Shown piece by piece: positions 30,318 through 41,097 of a stretch of 64,000 nucleotides of DNA. The stretch lies in contig NZ_CP077290.1 of NCBI RefSeq assembly GCF_019047785.1, forward strand, positions 2,480,001 to 2,544,000, read 5' to 3'. The position numbers and the translations under genes are program-made. A model generated the notes under the pieces. The model saw nothing but the letters and a program-made list of their open reading frames with translations. It did no database searches and had not been told where the DNA came from. The first letter of the stretch is position 1; every line of letters starts with the position of its first letter. This DNA is from Enterobacter cancerogenus (GTDB lineage: Bacteria > Pseudomonadota > Gammaproteobacteria > Enterobacterales > Enterobacteriaceae).

Positions 30318-31852
30318 AACAGCCCTAACGGTTTATCGGAATAACTGACCAGCAGGCATTTCGTCTGCTGATAGTGTTCCAGCATCATCTTGTGGGTTTC
30401 CCGCCCAATGCCTGACTGCTTATAGCCCCCGAAGGCCGCATGCGCCGGATAGGCATGATAGCAGTTAGTCCACACGCGTCCCGCCTGAATGCCGCGCCCC
30501 ATCTTATAGGCCAGATTACCGTTACGGCTCCATACGCCAGCCCCTAAGCCGTACTGGGTGTCGTTGGCGATTTCAAGCGCCTCCTCCATGGTTTTGAAGG
30601 TGGTCACGGCCAGCACCGGGCCGAAAATCTCCTCCTGGAAGACGCGCATGCTGTTCTTGCCAGACAGGATCGTTGGCTCAAGATAGTAGCCCTCCTGCAG
30701 ATCGCCGCCCAGAAGCTTACGACGGCCACCGGTCAGCACATCGGCACCCTCTTTTTTACCGATATCGATGTAGTTAAGGATGGTTTCCAGCTGCCCGTGG
30801 GAGACCTGCGCGCCCATCTGCGTCACGCTATCCAGCGGATTGCCGCTGCGAATCGACTCTACGCGCCGGATCGCCCGCTCCATAAAGCGCTCATAAATCG
30901 ATTCCTGAACCAGCGCCCGGCTGGGGCAGGTACACACTTCGCCCTGGTTGAAGGCGAACAGCGCAAACCCCTCCAGTGCCTTATCGAAGAAGGCGTCTTC
31001 CTCATCCATCACGTCGGCAAAGAAGATATTCGGCGACTTCCCGCCCAGCTCCAGCGTAACCGGGATGATGTTCTGGGTCGCATACTGCATGATCTGCTGG
31101 CCCACTTCCGTCGACCCGGTAAAGGCCACCTTGGCGATGCGTTTTGAGGTCGCCAGGTATTCGCCAATTTCGCCCCCTGCGCCGTTGACCACGTTGATGA
31201 CGCCCGGCGGCAACAGATCGCCAATCACCTCCATCAGCAATAGCACGGAGAGCGGCGTTAAGCGTGCAGGCTTGAGTACCACGCAGTTGCCCGCTGCCAG
31301 CGCGGGGGCCATTTTCCAGCTCGCCATCAGCAGCGGGAAGTTCCACGGAATGATTTGCCCCACCACCCCTAGCGGCTCGTGGAAGTGATACGCCACGGTG
31401 TCGCTGTCGACCTCGCTGATACCGCCCTCCTGGGCGCGGATGCAGGAGGCAAAATAGCGGAAGTGGTCGATCGCCAGCGGAACGTCTGCCGCCATGGTTT
31501 CGCGGATCGGCTTACCGTTATCCCAGGTTTCCGCTGTCGCCAGCAGCTCCAGGTTTTGCTCCATCCGGTCGGCGATTTTAAACAGGATGGCAGCCCGATC
31601 CTGCACAGAGGTCTGTCCCCACTTATCCTTGACCTTATGCGCCGCATCCAGCGCCAGATCGATATCACGCTTGCCGGAGCTGGCAATTTCACACAGCGGC
31701 TGCCCGGTGACGGGCGTCAGGTTGGAATAGTATTCGCCGTCGACGGGGGCCACCCAGTCGCCGCCGATAAAGTTGTCATAACGGGGTTTTAGCTTAAGAG
31801 GAAAACCATACTCGCCAGGCTGAATGCGCGATGAGGGAGGATTATTTGTCAT
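30314..31852 (-). CDS. aldB: Aldehyde dehydrogenase B
   Basis: NAD(P)-dependent aldehyde dehydrogenase that oxidises acetaldehyde and related aldehydes; in E. coli it is RpoS- and CRP-controlled. From the ATG complementary to 31850-31852 it has 512 residues (MTNNPPS...), as in E. coli. Catalytic Cys307 ([11 protein letters not shown]) and general-base Glu268 (TLELGGKSP) are present, as is the IPWNFPLLM cofactor-binding segment. E. coli yiaV, yiaW and yiaY are missing from its flanks. Confidence 0.96.
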   Translation of the reverse strand: MTNNPPSSRIQPGEYGFPLKLKPRYDNFIGGDWVAPVDGEYYSNLTPVTGQPLCEIASSGKRDIDLALDAAHKVKDKWGQTSVQDRAAILFKIADRMEQNLELLATAETWDNGKPIRETMAADVPLAIDHFRYFASCIRAQEGGISEVDSDTVAYHFHEPLGVVGQIIPWNFPLLMASWKMAPALAAGNCVVLKPARLTPLSVLLLMEVIGDLLPPGVINVVNGAGGEIGEYLATSKRIAKVAFTGSTEVGQQIMQYATQNIIPVTLELGGKSPNIFFADVMDEEDAFFDKALEGFALFAFNQGEVCTCPSRALVQESIYERFMERAIRRVESIRSGNPLDSVTQMGAQVSHGQLETILNYIDIGKKEGADVLTGGRRKLLGGDLQEGYYLEPTILSGKNSMRVFQEEIFGPVLAVTTFKTMEEALEIANDTQYGLGAGVWSRNGNLAYKMGRGIQAGRVWTNCYHAYPAHAAFGGYKQSGIGRETHKMMLEHYQQTKCLLVSYSDKPLGLF

Positions 31853-32017
31853 GACCGTCTCCTTGCTGTTGGTGTACATCAAGGGTAGTTCCGGCTGGCT
31901 ATTTTCTCGCCAGCCGGTGACGGGTTTACGAGCCGTATCACGGATTACCGTACTTTACGTTTCGTTTCTGCCGCTGAGCCATACTTAATAGCTTAAAGGC
32001 TCATGAGGAACGATGCG

Positions 32018-32893
32018 ATGCAGCTATTTATTGGCTTTGACGTGGGCGGAACCCACATCAAACACGGCGTGATTGATGAAAACGGCAAGGAACTGACGTC
32101 TGAGGAGTACGACACACCGGAGGATGAAGCATCCTTTAAACAGAAATGGAAAGCGGTGGTGGAAGCGTACCAGCAGGAGCATGACGTTGTCGGCATCGGG
32201 GTGAGCTTTCCAGGCCATATCAATCACCATACCGGCGAAGCGGCGAAAGCAGGCGCGCTTGAGTATCTTGACGGCAAAAACCTGTGTGCGCTTTTTGCAG
32301 AGCTGACCGACCTGCCCGTGACCATCGAAAACGACGCCAACTGCGCGGCGCTGGGCGAACGCTGGCAAGGGGCAGGGAAAGATTACGAGCATTTCGTCTG
32401 CATCACCATCGGCACGGGTATCGGCGGCGGGATCGTGATGGAAGGCGACCTTTATCGCGGCTCGCACTATCGGGCGGGTGAATTTGGCGTGCTTCCCGTC
32501 GGCAATAACGGCGAATGCATGCACGAGGTGGCATCTGCCAGCGGCCTGATGAAGGCCTGCAGCCGCGCGTTACGGCTCAGCGAAGATGAAATGCCCCACG
32601 GTGAAGAGCTGTTTAAACGTATGGACAGCGACGTTCATCTGCGTGAGGCCATTGAAGAGTGGGCGCATTTTTTGTCCCGCGGCGTCTACAGCGTGATCTC
32701 CATGTTTGATCCGCAGGCGGTGCTGATTGGCGGCGGCATCAGCGAGCAGGAGAAAGTCTATCTCCTGCTCGATAAGTATTTACAGCGTTTTGAGGAGTGG
32801 GAGGCGCTCAAGGTGCCGATCCTGCCGTGTAAACTGGGCAATCAGGCGGGCCGCCTGGGTGCCGTCTGGCTGGCAAAGCAGAACCGCGCTTAA
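32018..32893 (+). CDS. ROK-family sugar kinase, zinc motif absent
   Basis: 291-residue ROK kinase with ATP-binding motif MQLFIGFDVGGTHIKHGVID, substrate-site ENDANCAALGER and phosphate-binding CITIGTGIGGGIVMEG. The usual ROK zinc signature C-x-C-G-x-x-G-C-x-E is replaced by NNGECMHEV with a single Cys. GAGGA (32005-32009) supports the ATG at 32018 over that at 32003. Natural substrate unknown; glucose, beta-glucosides or N-acyl sugars are options. Not part of the E. coli aldB-selB region. Its TAA stop overlaps the selB stop on the other strand within TTAA. Confidence 0.85.
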   Translation: MQLFIGFDVGGTHIKHGVIDENGKELTSEEYDTPEDEASFKQKWKAVVEAYQQEHDVVGIGVSFPGHINHHTGEAAKAGALEYLDGKNLCALFAELTDLPVTIENDANCAALGERWQGAGKDYEHFVCITIGTGIGGGIVMEGDLYRGSHYRAGEFGVLPVGNNGECMHEVASASGLMKACSRALRLSEDEMPHGEELFKRMDSDVHLREAIEEWAHFLSRGVYSVISMFDPQAVLIGGGISEQEKVYLLLDKYLQRFEEWEALKVPILPCKLGNQAGRLGAVWLAKQNRA

Positions 32894-34746
32894 CGCGCCT
32901 CACCTTGTTCCGGGAACAGCTGCGCGTCGCGAAGCAGATGATCGTTGCCCCGACGACGCGTAAAGCCTGTCCGGTTGAAATATTCGAGGATCTGAATCGC
33001 CAGCTTGCGCCCCACGTTCAGCTGGTCGCGGAAGTCCGCCGCACAGGTTGACCCCTGCACCCGATCGCGATCGCGTATCAGGTTTGCAAACGCCAGAATG
33101 CGATCGTTGCGGTAATAACGATCTTTCACGATCGCCACAATCAGCCCCTGCTGCGCCGCATGGCGTAAGACCTGACGCATGGTCTGCTCGTCGGTGTGGG
33201 TTTCTCGCGCAAGATCGCGCACCCACCATGGCTCATCGCCGAACAACGACGCCGCTTTTTGCCATATCGCCTCTTGCTCGGCGGTGAAGCCGGCTTTGTG
33301 TTCCGGCAGGTGCAGCCAGCCGTGGTGGCTTTTGATCGCGCCGCTTTCGCGCATTTTTTCAATCAGCAGCAGCACCAGCGCTTCATCTTCCATCGGCAGC
33401 GCCATGCGACGCAGGCGCTCGCGTCCCGGACCGGGTTCATCCTGATGCTGCTGGTGGTAGGTGGCGAGCGTGTTCAACACTTTACGCTGCCAGCGTGCTG
33501 CGACCGGGGCATTGAGCAGGCTGTTTCCGGCCTGGATAAAGCCCTCTTCCTGCGCCAGTTCCCCCAGGCCTTCACCGCTCAGCTGGCGCGCCCACGCGAA
33601 ATCACTCAGGTTTACCGCGCCGCGTTCGAGATGCGTCAGCAGCGCGGCTTTATCATCGTCGGCTTGCTCCAGCGCCGCCAGCCATTGCAGGTATTCCGGC
33701 TTACGCTTCCCGCGACGGGGCGGATCCAGCGTCACCACCCGTGCCCCGGCCAGCGTTTCCCGCGCCGAGATATCGCGCAGCACCAGGCGGTCGTTATCCG
33801 CGAGCCACAGCGGGGAATCAAGCACCAACTCGGCGAGGTTGTTTTCCAGCAGCGATACCCGCCCGGTAATATGGCTGGCGGCGTGATGGATGTGCAACGG
33901 CTGCCACTGCGTCAGCGGCGTGAAGCTGTGCAGAGAGACAATGACCCGCTCAGACGGCTCCGGTGGCGCAGCGGATAGCAGCCAGTCGCCACGGTTAAGG
34001 CGGTCTTTTTCGGCATCGCCCGCAATGTTTAGCGCGATGCGCTGCCCGGCATGGGCGTGTTCCACCGGCTGATTCTGGGCATGCAGACCACGCACGCGCA
34101 TCGGCTTATTCACGCCCGTCAGCCAGAGCGTATCGCCGACGTTCACTTCGCCGCTCAGCGCAGTGCCTGTGACCACCAGACCCGCCCCTTTGACGGTAAA
34201 CGCCCGGTCGATGGCCAGGCGAAAGCGGTGATGGCTCGCGCGCTGGCGCGACGGCAGCTGCTGCAAATGGTCGCGCAGGGCATCTATCCCGCGCCCCTCG
34301 GTCGCCACGGTGACAAAAAGCGGCGCATCGGCAAAACCGTATTCGCGCAGCACGCCCTGCACCTGCTCCCTGACCTCGTCCCTGCGTGCGTCATCCACGC
34401 GGTCGGCTTTGGTGAGGGCAACGGTGAGCTGCGGATTGCCCGTGAGCTGTAGGATCGCCAGATGTTCGCGGGTTTGCGCCATCACGCCGTCATCGCAGGC
34501 CACCACCAGCAGCGCATGATCGATGCCGCCGACCCCGGCCAGCATGTTCGACAAAAACTTTTCGTGCCCCGGCACATCAATAAAGCCCAGCACGCGACCA
34601 TCCGGCTGCGGCCAGTAGGCATAGCCCAGATCGATGGTCATGCCGCGTTTTTTCTCTTCCGGCAGGCGGTCAGCATTCACGCCGGTAATGGCCTGCAGCA
34701 GGGTGGTTTTTCCGTGGTCAACGTGACCGGCGGTGGCAATAATCAT
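32890..34746 (-). CDS. selB: Selenocysteine-specific elongation factor SelB
   Basis: GTPase that carries selenocysteyl-tRNA to UGA codons marked by a SECIS hairpin. 618 residues (614 in E. coli). EF-Tu-like N-terminal half with G1 GHVDHGKT (7-14), G3 DVPGHEKF and G4 TKAD. The C-terminal half contains winged-helix domains that bind the SECIS element. Overlaps selA by 4 nt, so the two are translated together. Serves formate dehydrogenases encoded elsewhere. Confidence 0.97.
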   Translation of the reverse strand: MIIATAGHVDHGKTTLLQAITGVNADRLPEEKKRGMTIDLGYAYWPQPDGRVLGFIDVPGHEKFLSNMLAGVGGIDHALLVVACDDGVMAQTREHLAILQLTGNPQLTVALTKADRVDDARRDEVREQVQGVLREYGFADAPLFVTVATEGRGIDALRDHLQQLPSRQRASHHRFRLAIDRAFTVKGAGLVVTGTALSGEVNVGDTLWLTGVNKPMRVRGLHAQNQPVEHAHAGQRIALNIAGDAEKDRLNRGDWLLSAAPPEPSERVIVSLHSFTPLTQWQPLHIHHAASHITGRVSLLENNLAELVLDSPLWLADNDRLVLRDISARETLAGARVVTLDPPRRGKRKPEYLQWLAALEQADDDKAALLTHLERGAVNLSDFAWARQLSGEGLGELAQEEGFIQAGNSLLNAPVAARWQRKVLNTLATYHQQHQDEPGPGRERLRRMALPMEDEALVLLLIEKMRESGAIKSHHGWLHLPEHKAGFTAEQEAIWQKAASLFGDEPWWVRDLARETHTDEQTMRQVLRHAAQQGLIVAIVKDRYYRNDRILAFANLIRDRDRVQGSTCAADFRDQLNVGRKLAIQILEYFNRTGFTRRRGNDHLLRDAQLFPEQGEAR

Positions 34747-36128
34747 TTCAACAGCATCTCCAGAAACTGTTCTTCATCTTCAAGACAGCGTAGGTCTAAC
34801 CACATGCGTCCGTCGTATATGCGTCCGATAACCGGCGCAGGCAGCGCACGCCAGCGGGCCGATAACGCCTCAAGCTGGCTGCCGCGTCCGTCGCGTGGTG
34901 TAAACGTCAGCGCGGCGCTCGACAGTCTGTCTACCGGCAGCGAGCCGCTGCCAATCTGCGACTGGCAAGATTCAACGCGCACGTCAAACCCGGCATAGTA
35001 CGGGGCAACCTGCGGCAGCAGTAGCTCGCCCTGCGCACGAATCGAGGCGGCATCCCGCGCCAGCAGACGCAGCGTTGGTAGCCGTTCGGCCAGCTTCTCC
35101 GGATGGAGGTAGAGCCGCAGCGTCGCTTCAAGCGCTGCAAGAGTCATTTTGTCGGCACGCAACGCGCGCTTGAGCGGATGCTGTTGCAGCTTCGCAATCA
35201 GCTCACGTTTGCCGACGACGATCCCGGCCTGCGGCCCGCCCAGCAGCTTATCGCCGGAGAAGCTCACCAGACTTACGCCTGCCGCAATCGTCTCTTGCAC
35301 CATCGGCTCTTTCGGCAGCCCGTACTGGCTTAAATCCACCAGCGAACCGCTGCCGAGATCGGCAATAACCGGCACGTTCAGTTCACGCCCGATAGCGGCC
35401 AGCCCGGCCTCGTCGACCGTTTTAGTGAAACCTTCAATATGGTAATTGCTGGTGTGGACCTTCATCAGCAGCGCGGTATTTTCGTTGACCGCCGCGCGAT
35501 AATCTTTTGCATGGGTGCGATTGGTGGTGCCCACTTCGTGCAGCGCACAGCCCGCCTGACGCATGACATCCGGGATGCGGAACGCACCGCCAATCTCCAC
35601 CAGTTCGCCGCGCGAGACCACCACCTCTTTGCCGCTGGCCGTCGCTGCCAGCATCAGCAGCACAGCCGCCGCGTTGTTATTCACGATGCAGGCGTCTTCA
35701 GCACCGGTGAGCTGGCAGAGCAAATCCGCCAGCGCCCGATCGCGATGGCCCCGGCCAGCGCCATCCAGATCATACTCCAGCGTGACCGGCGAACGCATGG
35801 CCTGAGCAACCGCCGCGACCGCCTCTTCGGCCTGCTGCGCACGACCCAGGTTGGTATGCAGTACCGTTCCCGTCAGATTAAACACCGGACGCAGAGCACC
35901 CTGCGCGTTAGCCGACAGCCGCCGTTCCGCCTCCTGCCCCCAGTCCGCGCACCAGTCCGGTAAGGCATTCTCTGCCTGAATATGTTCCCGCACCTCTTCC
36001 TGAAGCAGACGCAGTATATCGACCGTCGCGGTATGGCCGAAACGGTCGACGACGGTTAAGAAGTGGGGATCACGCAGAAGCCGATCGGTAGCAGGAATGT
36101 GGCTGTAGAGAGAACGATGAGTAGTCAT
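34743..36128 (-). CDS. selA: L-seryl-tRNA(Sec) selenium transferase
   Basis: PLP enzyme that converts seryl-tRNA(Sec) to selenocysteyl-tRNA(Sec) with selenophosphate, forming a large homodecamer. The ATG complementary to 36126-36128 gives 461 residues (463 in E. coli). An upstream in-frame ATG adds 19 residues encoded by a palindrome-containing intergenic stretch and is rejected. PLP lysine is Lys294 in [12 protein letters not shown]. The GRGHRDRAL and [11 protein letters not shown] segments are conserved. First gene of selA-selB. Confidence 0.96.
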   Translation of the reverse strand: MTTHRSLYSHIPATDRLLRDPHFLTVVDRFGHTATVDILRLLQEEVREHIQAENALPDWCADWGQEAERRLSANAQGALRPVFNLTGTVLHTNLGRAQQAEEAVAAVAQAMRSPVTLEYDLDGAGRGHRDRALADLLCQLTGAEDACIVNNNAAAVLLMLAATASGKEVVVSRGELVEIGGAFRIPDVMRQAGCALHEVGTTNRTHAKDYRAAVNENTALLMKVHTSNYHIEGFTKTVDEAGLAAIGRELNVPVIADLGSGSLVDLSQYGLPKEPMVQETIAAGVSLVSFSGDKLLGGPQAGIVVGKRELIAKLQQHPLKRALRADKMTLAALEATLRLYLHPEKLAERLPTLRLLARDAASIRAQGELLLPQVAPYYAGFDVRVESCQSQIGSGSLPVDRLSSAALTFTPRDGRGSQLEALSARWRALPAPVIGRIYDGRMWLDLRCLEDEEQFLEMLLK

Positions 36129-36157
36129 GGATGCGCCCGGCGAATGGATATCATCCC

Positions 36158-36176
36158 CCCTCCCGACGGGAGAGGG
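36158..36176. repeat. Short family B palindrome upstream of selA
   Basis: CCCTCCC (36158-36164) pairs imperfectly with GGGAGAGGG (36168-36176) over a 3-nt loop. It lies between yibF and selA and could separate the two minus-strand units. Confidence 0.55.
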
Positions 36177-36230
36177 AGTTAACATGGGAGGGATTGTAAC
36201 GCCTCTGGCCGCTAAGTGTTATAACCCGCA

Positions 36231-36839
36231 TCAAGCCTTTGGCGGTTCGGTACGGGCAAAGCTTTCGCGCTGGAAAAGGGTCTCAGCGAGCTTCACCAGC
36301 AGCGGACGGTCTACGCACCAGCCAGGCGAAACCCGGCGGAAGTTGAGGTAGCCAATGGCGCAGGCAATGGCAATGGTTCCCAGGTTGAGATCGTCATTCT
36401 GAATTTTCCCGTCCCGGATCAGCTGTTCACAATGGTCCAGGCTGCGGCTGATTTTTTCCCGCTGACGCAGCAGCTCCGTTTCCGACTGCTGGGCTGCTGG
36501 CCTTGCCTGCTCGCGCACGGAGGCAAGTGCCGCGTCCATAATGCCGTCCGCCAGGGCTTCTGTTTGCTTCATCGCCAGCGCCGCTTTCGGATCGGCTGGC
36601 AGCATCGCGGGCGCGATCCCCAGCAGTTCGATGTATTCCGCAATAATCGGGGAATCAAACCAGCATTCGCCCTCATCCGTCACCAGCGCCGGGACTTTTC
36701 CCAGCGGATTGTACTGCGCCACGCCGTTTTCGGCGTTGTAAGGCTGTTCATTTACGAATTCAAACGCAATCCCTTTCTCCAGCAGGAGAATTGAAATTTT
36801 ACGCACGAAGGGACTGGTATAGCTGCCGACGAGTTTCAT
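36231..36839 (-). CDS. yibF: Glutathione S-transferase-like protein YibF
   Basis: 202-residue GST-fold protein starting [16 protein letters not shown], the same length as E. coli YibF. Long in-frame upstream extensions are not conserved. The N-terminal thioredoxin-like domain has the SPFVRK active-site loop and the glutathione-binding [11 protein letters not shown] (DS pair). The C-terminal half is all-helical. Substrate unknown. In E. coli the rhsA block lies next to it; here the mannitol operon follows directly. Confidence 0.92.
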   Translation of the reverse strand: MKLVGSYTSPFVRKISILLLEKGIAFEFVNEQPYNAENGVAQYNPLGKVPALVTDEGECWFDSPIIAEYIELLGIAPAMLPADPKAALAMKQTEALADGIMDAALASVREQARPAAQQSETELLRQREKISRSLDHCEQLIRDGKIQNDDLNLGTIAIACAIGYLNFRRVSPGWCVDRPLLVKLAETLFQRESFARTEPPKA

Positions 36840-37294
36840 TGCCTGATCCTTGATGCCGCGAAAAACGTCAGTATGGAACAATCGATGGAAAAAGGCAGGT
36901 ATGCGTATCGCATTCCTTCCTCCTTGCACAGCGTTACCCCGAATGACATCAGGACAAATCTGCATGCAAATATTTTGTGAATTCAATCACAATATCGAAA
37001 CAAACACGCGGCGAGCAAATGTGATGCGAATCACAAAACGTCGGGTATTTTGCTTACTTTATGCTCGTTGTATTTTTTTTATGCATTGGTTATGTGATCG
37101 CGATCACTTCATTAAATGGCATACCCCCTACATTTACGTGATTGAGATCACACAAATTTTCGTTGTCTGGACAGTTGAACGATTCAATGCCAGATTTCAC
37201 AGCATCAGAACAGGGCCCGGCTACCTCTGCCGCCGCACATTAACGATAAACCTCGGGCCGTAAGCCTAAGCGTAAACATAAGAAGGGGTGTTTT
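36840..37294 (+). promoter_or_regulatory. mtlA promoter region with four CRP sites
   Basis: 455 bp without a gene. Four 16-bp CRP palindromes read in order: TGTGA-ATTCAA-TCACA (36976-36991, perfect), TGTGA-TGCGAA-TCACA (37020-37035, perfect), TGTGA-TCGCGA-TCACT (37093-37108) and CGTGA-TTGAGA-TCACA (37137-37152). The E. coli mtl operon is known for multiple CRP sites. This explains strong glucose repression and activation of mannitol uptake. The rest holds the mtlA leader and the yibF promoter. Confidence 0.88.
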
Positions 37295-39202
37295 ATGTCA
37301 TCCGATTTCAAGATCAAAGTTCAAAGCTTTGGTCGTTTTCTCAGCAACATGGTGATGCCAAATATCGGCGCGTTTATCGCGTGGGGTATTATCACCGCAT
37401 TGTTTATTCCGACAGGGTGGTTGCCTAACGAAACGCTGGCGAAACTTGTTGGCCCAATGATTACCTATCTGCTGCCGCTGCTCATCGGTTATACCGGTGG
37501 TCGTCTGGTCGGCGGAGATCGCGGTGGCGTAGTGGGTGCCATTACGACCATGGGCGTGATCGTCGGCGCGGATATGCCGATGTTCCTCGGCGCGATGATT
37601 GCCGGTCCTCTGGGCGGCTGGGCGATTAAGAAATTCGATGTCTGGGTGGATGGTAAGATCAAATCCGGCTTCGAAATGCTGGTGAACAACTTCTCTGCGG
37701 GCATCATCGGGATGATCCTCGCGATTCTGGCGTTCCTCGGCATTGGCCCTGCGGTTGAAGTTCTGTCCAAAATTCTGGCGGCAGGCGTTAACTTCATGGT
37801 GGCGCACGACATGCTGCCGCTGGCGTCTATCTTTGTTGAACCGGCGAAAATCCTGTTCCTCAACAACGCCATTAACCACGGTATCTTCTCCCCGCTGGGT
37901 ATCCAGCAGTCGCATGACCTTGGCAAGTCCATCTTCTTCCTGATTGAAGCGAACCCGGGTCCGGGTATGGGCGTTCTGCTGGCGTATATGTTCTTTGGTC
38001 GCGGCAGTGCAAAACAGTCTGCGGGCGGCGCGGCAATCATCCACTTCCTGGGCGGTATCCACGAAATTTACTTCCCGTACGTGCTGATGAACCCACGTCT
38101 GATCCTGGCCGTTATCCTCGGCGGTATGACTGGCGTGTTCACGCTGAGCGTGCTGGGTGGTGGTCTGGTTTCTCCAGCTTCTCCAGGCTCTATCCTGGCG
38201 GTACTGGCGATGACCCCGAAAGGCGCTTACTTCGCTAACATCGCCGCTATCTGTGCGGCGATGGCGGTCTCCTTCGTGGTGTCGGCTATCCTGCTGAAAA
38301 CCAGCAAGGTGAAAGAAGAAGACGATATCGAAGCGGCAACCCGTCGTATGCATGACATGAAAGCAGAATCCAAAGGCGCAACACCGCTGGCGGCTGGCGA
38401 TGTCTCTAACGACCTGAGCCACGTACGTAAAATCATCGTTGCCTGCGACGCCGGTATGGGTTCCAGCGCAATGGGTGCAGGCGTACTGCGCAAGAAAGTG
38501 CAGGATGCGGGCCTGACCAATATCTCCGTCACCAACAGCGCGATCAACAGCCTGCCGCCGGACGTTGACCTGGTGATTACGCACCGCGATCTGACCGAGC
38601 GTGCGATGCGCCAGGTGCCTCAGGCACAGCACATTTCGCTGACCAACTTCCTCGACAGCGGCCTGTACGCCAGCCTGACCGAACGTCTGGTTGCTGCGCA
38701 GCGTCACGAAGATAATGAAGTGAAAGTGCGTACCAGCCTGCAGGACAGCTTTGACGAGAGCAATGCGCACCTGTTCAGACTGGGCGCGGAAAACATCTTC
38801 CTTGGCCGTACCGCTGCCACGAAAGAAGACGCCATTCGCTTCGCGGGTGAGCAGCTGGTTGCTGGCGGGTACGTTCAGCCAGAATACGTTGAAGCGATGC
38901 TGGAACGTGAAAAACTGACGCCAACCTACCTCGGCGAATCCATTGCGGTTCCACACGGTACGGTTGAAGCGAAAGACCGCGTGCTGAAAACCGGCGTCGT
39001 GTTCTGCCAGTATCCGCAGGGCGTACGCTTCGGTGAAGAAGAAGATGACATCGCCCGTCTGGTGATTGGTATCGCCGCTCGCAACAACGAGCACATCCAG
39101 GTGATTACCAGCCTGACCAACGCCCTGGATGACGACACCGTCATCGAGCGTCTGGCCAACACCACCAGCGTAGAAGAAGTGCTGGCGCTGTTGAACAAGT
39201 AA
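37295..39202 (+). CDS. mtlA: Mannitol-specific PTS enzyme IICBA
   Basis: Imports D-mannitol and phosphorylates it to mannitol-1-phosphate. 635 residues (637 in E. coli) with domains in order IIC (membrane channel, about 1-340), IIB and IIA. Phosphorylation residues are visible: Cys384 in IIB (VACDAGMGSS) and His554 in IIA (SIAVPHGTVEA). The GGIHEIYFPYVLM substrate-site segment of IIC is intact. First gene of mtlADR, with AAGAAGGGG before the start. Confidence 0.97.
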   Translation: MSSDFKIKVQSFGRFLSNMVMPNIGAFIAWGIITALFIPTGWLPNETLAKLVGPMITYLLPLLIGYTGGRLVGGDRGGVVGAITTMGVIVGADMPMFLGAMIAGPLGGWAIKKFDVWVDGKIKSGFEMLVNNFSAGIIGMILAILAFLGIGPAVEVLSKILAAGVNFMVAHDMLPLASIFVEPAKILFLNNAINHGIFSPLGIQQSHDLGKSIFFLIEANPGPGMGVLLAYMFFGRGSAKQSAGGAAIIHFLGGIHEIYFPYVLMNPRLILAVILGGMTGVFTLSVLGGGLVSPASPGSILAVLAMTPKGAYFANIAAICAAMAVSFVVSAILLKTSKVKEEDDIEAATRRMHDMKAESKGATPLAAGDVSNDLSHVRKIIVACDAGMGSSAMGAGVLRKKVQDAGLTNISVTNSAINSLPPDVDLVITHRDLTERAMRQVPQAQHISLTNFLDSGLYASLTERLVAAQRHEDNEVKVRTSLQDSFDESNAHLFRLGAENIFLGRTAATKEDAIRFAGEQLVAGGYVQPEYVEAMLEREKLTPTYLGESIAVPHGTVEAKDRVLKTGVVFCQYPQGVRFGEEEDDIARLVIGIAARNNEHIQVITSLTNALDDDTVIERLANTTSVEEVLALLNK

Positions 39203-39214
39203 GTCCGTTCTCTT

Positions 39215-39275
39215 CCCTCTCCCCGTTGGGGAGAGGGCTAGGGTGAGGGGAAAAGTTCCTCACCCCAGCCCTCTC
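39215..39275. repeat. Inverted palindrome pair between mtlA and mtlD
   Basis: Stem CCCTCTCCCC (39215-39224) with GGGGAGAGGG (39228-39237), followed by GGGTGAGGGG. An inverted copy, CCTCACCCCAGCCCTCTC, ends at 39275. This is a family B mosaic element inside the mtl operon, likely affecting mRNA stability between the transporter and dehydrogenase genes. Confidence 0.8.
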
Positions 39276-39304
39276 GGGTAAAAACATTAATGAAGGTTAA
39301 CTCT

Positions 39305-40453
39305 ATGAAAGCATTACATTTTGGCGCAGGTAATATCGGTCGTGGTTTTATCGGCAAACTGCTGGCAGACGCAGGCATTACGCTGACATTCGCCGATGTG
39401 AACCAGGTGGTGCTCGACGCCCTGAATGCCCGTCATAGCTACCAGGTCCACGTTGTCGGCGAAAACGAACAGGTTGAGACGGTGTCTGGCGTGGATGCGG
39501 TGAGCAGCATTGGCGACGAGGTTATCGACCTTATCGCCCACGTTGACCTGGTCACCACCGCCGTCGGCCCGGTTGTGCTGGAGCGCATTGCCCCTGCCGT
39601 GGCGAAAGGCCTGGCTAAACGTAAAGCACAGGGCATTGAAACGCCGCTGAACATTATCGCCTGTGAGAACATGGTGCGCGGCACCACGCAGTTGAAAGCC
39701 CACGTTATGGCCGCCGTGGCGGACGAAGACAAGGCCTGGGTTGAGGCGCACGTCGGTTTTGTTGATTCCGCCGTGGACCGCATCGTTCCGCCGTCAGAAT
39801 CGGCCACCCACGATCCGCTGGAAGTCACCGTTGAAACCTTCAGCGAGTGGATCGTTGATAAAACCCAGTTTAAAGGCGCGCTGCCGACCATTCCGGGAAT
39901 GGAATTAACCGACAACCTGATGGCATTTGTCGAACGTAAACTCTTCACGCTTAACACCGGGCATGCTATAACCGCGTACCTCGGCAAATTGGCCGGTCAT
40001 CAGACCATCCGTGATGCAATCCTTGATGAGAACATCCGTGCGGTGGTGAAAGGCGCAATGGAAGAGAGCGGCGCGGTGCTGATTAAACGCTACGGTTTTG
40101 ATGCCGATAAGCATGCAGCCTACATTCAGAAAATCCTCGGACGTTTTGAGAATCCGTACCTGAAAGATGACGTCGAGCGCGTGGGACGTCAGCCTCTGCG
40201 CAAACTGAGCGCGGGCGACCGTCTGATTAAACCGCTGCTGGGCACGCTGGAATACGGTCTGCCGCATGCCAACCTGGTGAAAGGGATTGCCGCCGCAATG
40301 CACTATCGCAGCGAGCAGGACCCGCAGGCACAGGAACTGGCGCAACTGATTGGCGATGAAGGCCCTCAGGCTGCGCTGGCGCAGATCTCTGGTCTGGACG
40401 CCAACAGCAACGTGGTTGTGGAGGCGGTTAACGCTTATAACGCAACCAAATGA
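39305..40453 (+). CDS. mtlD: Mannitol-1-phosphate 5-dehydrogenase
   Basis: NAD-dependent oxidation of mannitol-1-phosphate to fructose-6-phosphate. The ATG at 39305, with GAAGG about 8 nt ahead, gives 382 residues as in E. coli. Rossmann-fold start [24 protein letters not shown]. Conserved [11 protein letters not shown] and the catalytic-region [19 protein letters not shown]. The in-frame ATG at 39290 would add 5 residues. Stop overlaps the mtlR start. Confidence 0.97.
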   Translation: MKALHFGAGNIGRGFIGKLLADAGITLTFADVNQVVLDALNARHSYQVHVVGENEQVETVSGVDAVSSIGDEVIDLIAHVDLVTTAVGPVVLERIAPAVAKGLAKRKAQGIETPLNIIACENMVRGTTQLKAHVMAAVADEDKAWVEAHVGFVDSAVDRIVPPSESATHDPLEVTVETFSEWIVDKTQFKGALPTIPGMELTDNLMAFVERKLFTLNTGHAITAYLGKLAGHQTIRDAILDENIRAVVKGAMEESGAVLIKRYGFDADKHAAYIQKILGRFENPYLKDDVERVGRQPLRKLSAGDRLIKPLLGTLEYGLPHANLVKGIAAAMHYRSEQDPQAQELAQLIGDEGPQAALAQISGLDANSNVVVEAVNAYNATK

Positions 40454-41040
40454 TGCAGAATGCGGCGCAGGTTAGCCTGCGCCCAAATTACAGATTGTCA
40501 GATATGCAGGCAATAATGGAACAAACCCAGGCCTTTGAAAACCGTGTGCTTGAGCGTCTGAATGCTGGCAAAACCGTACGAAGCTTCCTGATTGCTGCCG
40601 TCGAGTTACTGACCGAGGCAGTGAACATTCTGGTGCTTCAGGTGTTCCGCAAAGACGACTACGCGGTAAAATATGCTGTAGAACCGTTACTGGACGGCGA
40701 CGGACCGCTGGGCGATTTATCGGTGCGCCTGAAGCTGATCTACGGTCTTGGCGTGCTGAGCAGGCCCGAGTATGAAGATGCCGAGCTGCTGATGGCGTTG
40801 CGCGAAGAGTTAAATCATGACGGTAATGAATACGCCTTTACCGATGATGAGATCCTCGGGCCGTTCGGCGAGCTGCACTGCGTGACCGCCCTGCCCCCGG
40901 CACCCCACTTCGATAACAGCGATCCTGAGCTGTATGCGATGCAAAAGCTGCGTTATCAGCAAGTTGTTCGCTCTACCATGGTCCTTTCCCTGACTGAGCT
41001 GATTTCACGAATCAGCTTAAAAAAAGCGTTTCAGAAGTAA
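40453..41040 (+). CDS. mtlR: Mannitol operon repressor MtlR
   Basis: Negative regulator of mtl expression. All-helical protein of the MtlR/FumE family, 195 residues from this start (same as E. coli), without a classic DNA-binding helix-turn-helix; it is known to interact with other proteins such as HPr. The ATG directly follows in a TGATG junction with the mtlD stop; an ATG 3 nt earlier is an alternative. The ENRVLERLNAGKTVRSFLI and GLGVLSRPEYEDAELLM segments are conserved. Confidence 0.94.
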   Translation: MQNAAQVSLRPNYRLSDMQAIMEQTQAFENRVLERLNAGKTVRSFLIAAVELLTEAVNILVLQVFRKDDYAVKYAVEPLLDGDGPLGDLSVRLKLIYGLGVLSRPEYEDAELLMALREELNHDGNEYAFTDDEILGPFGELHCVTALPPAPHFDNSDPELYAMQKLRYQQVVRSTMVLSLTELISRISLKKAFQK

Positions 41041-41097
41041 GCCTGCGCACTTTGTTGTATCCTTCCCGGTAAATCCCCCGAATTTAGAGTATGTGTT

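Noticed and set aside
37298..39094. Very long minus-strand open frame (598 codons) opposite mtlA
   Set aside because: Mirror of a strongly biased coding strand; its composition is rich in His, Gln and Arg with no domain, and mtlA is fully conserved on the other strand.
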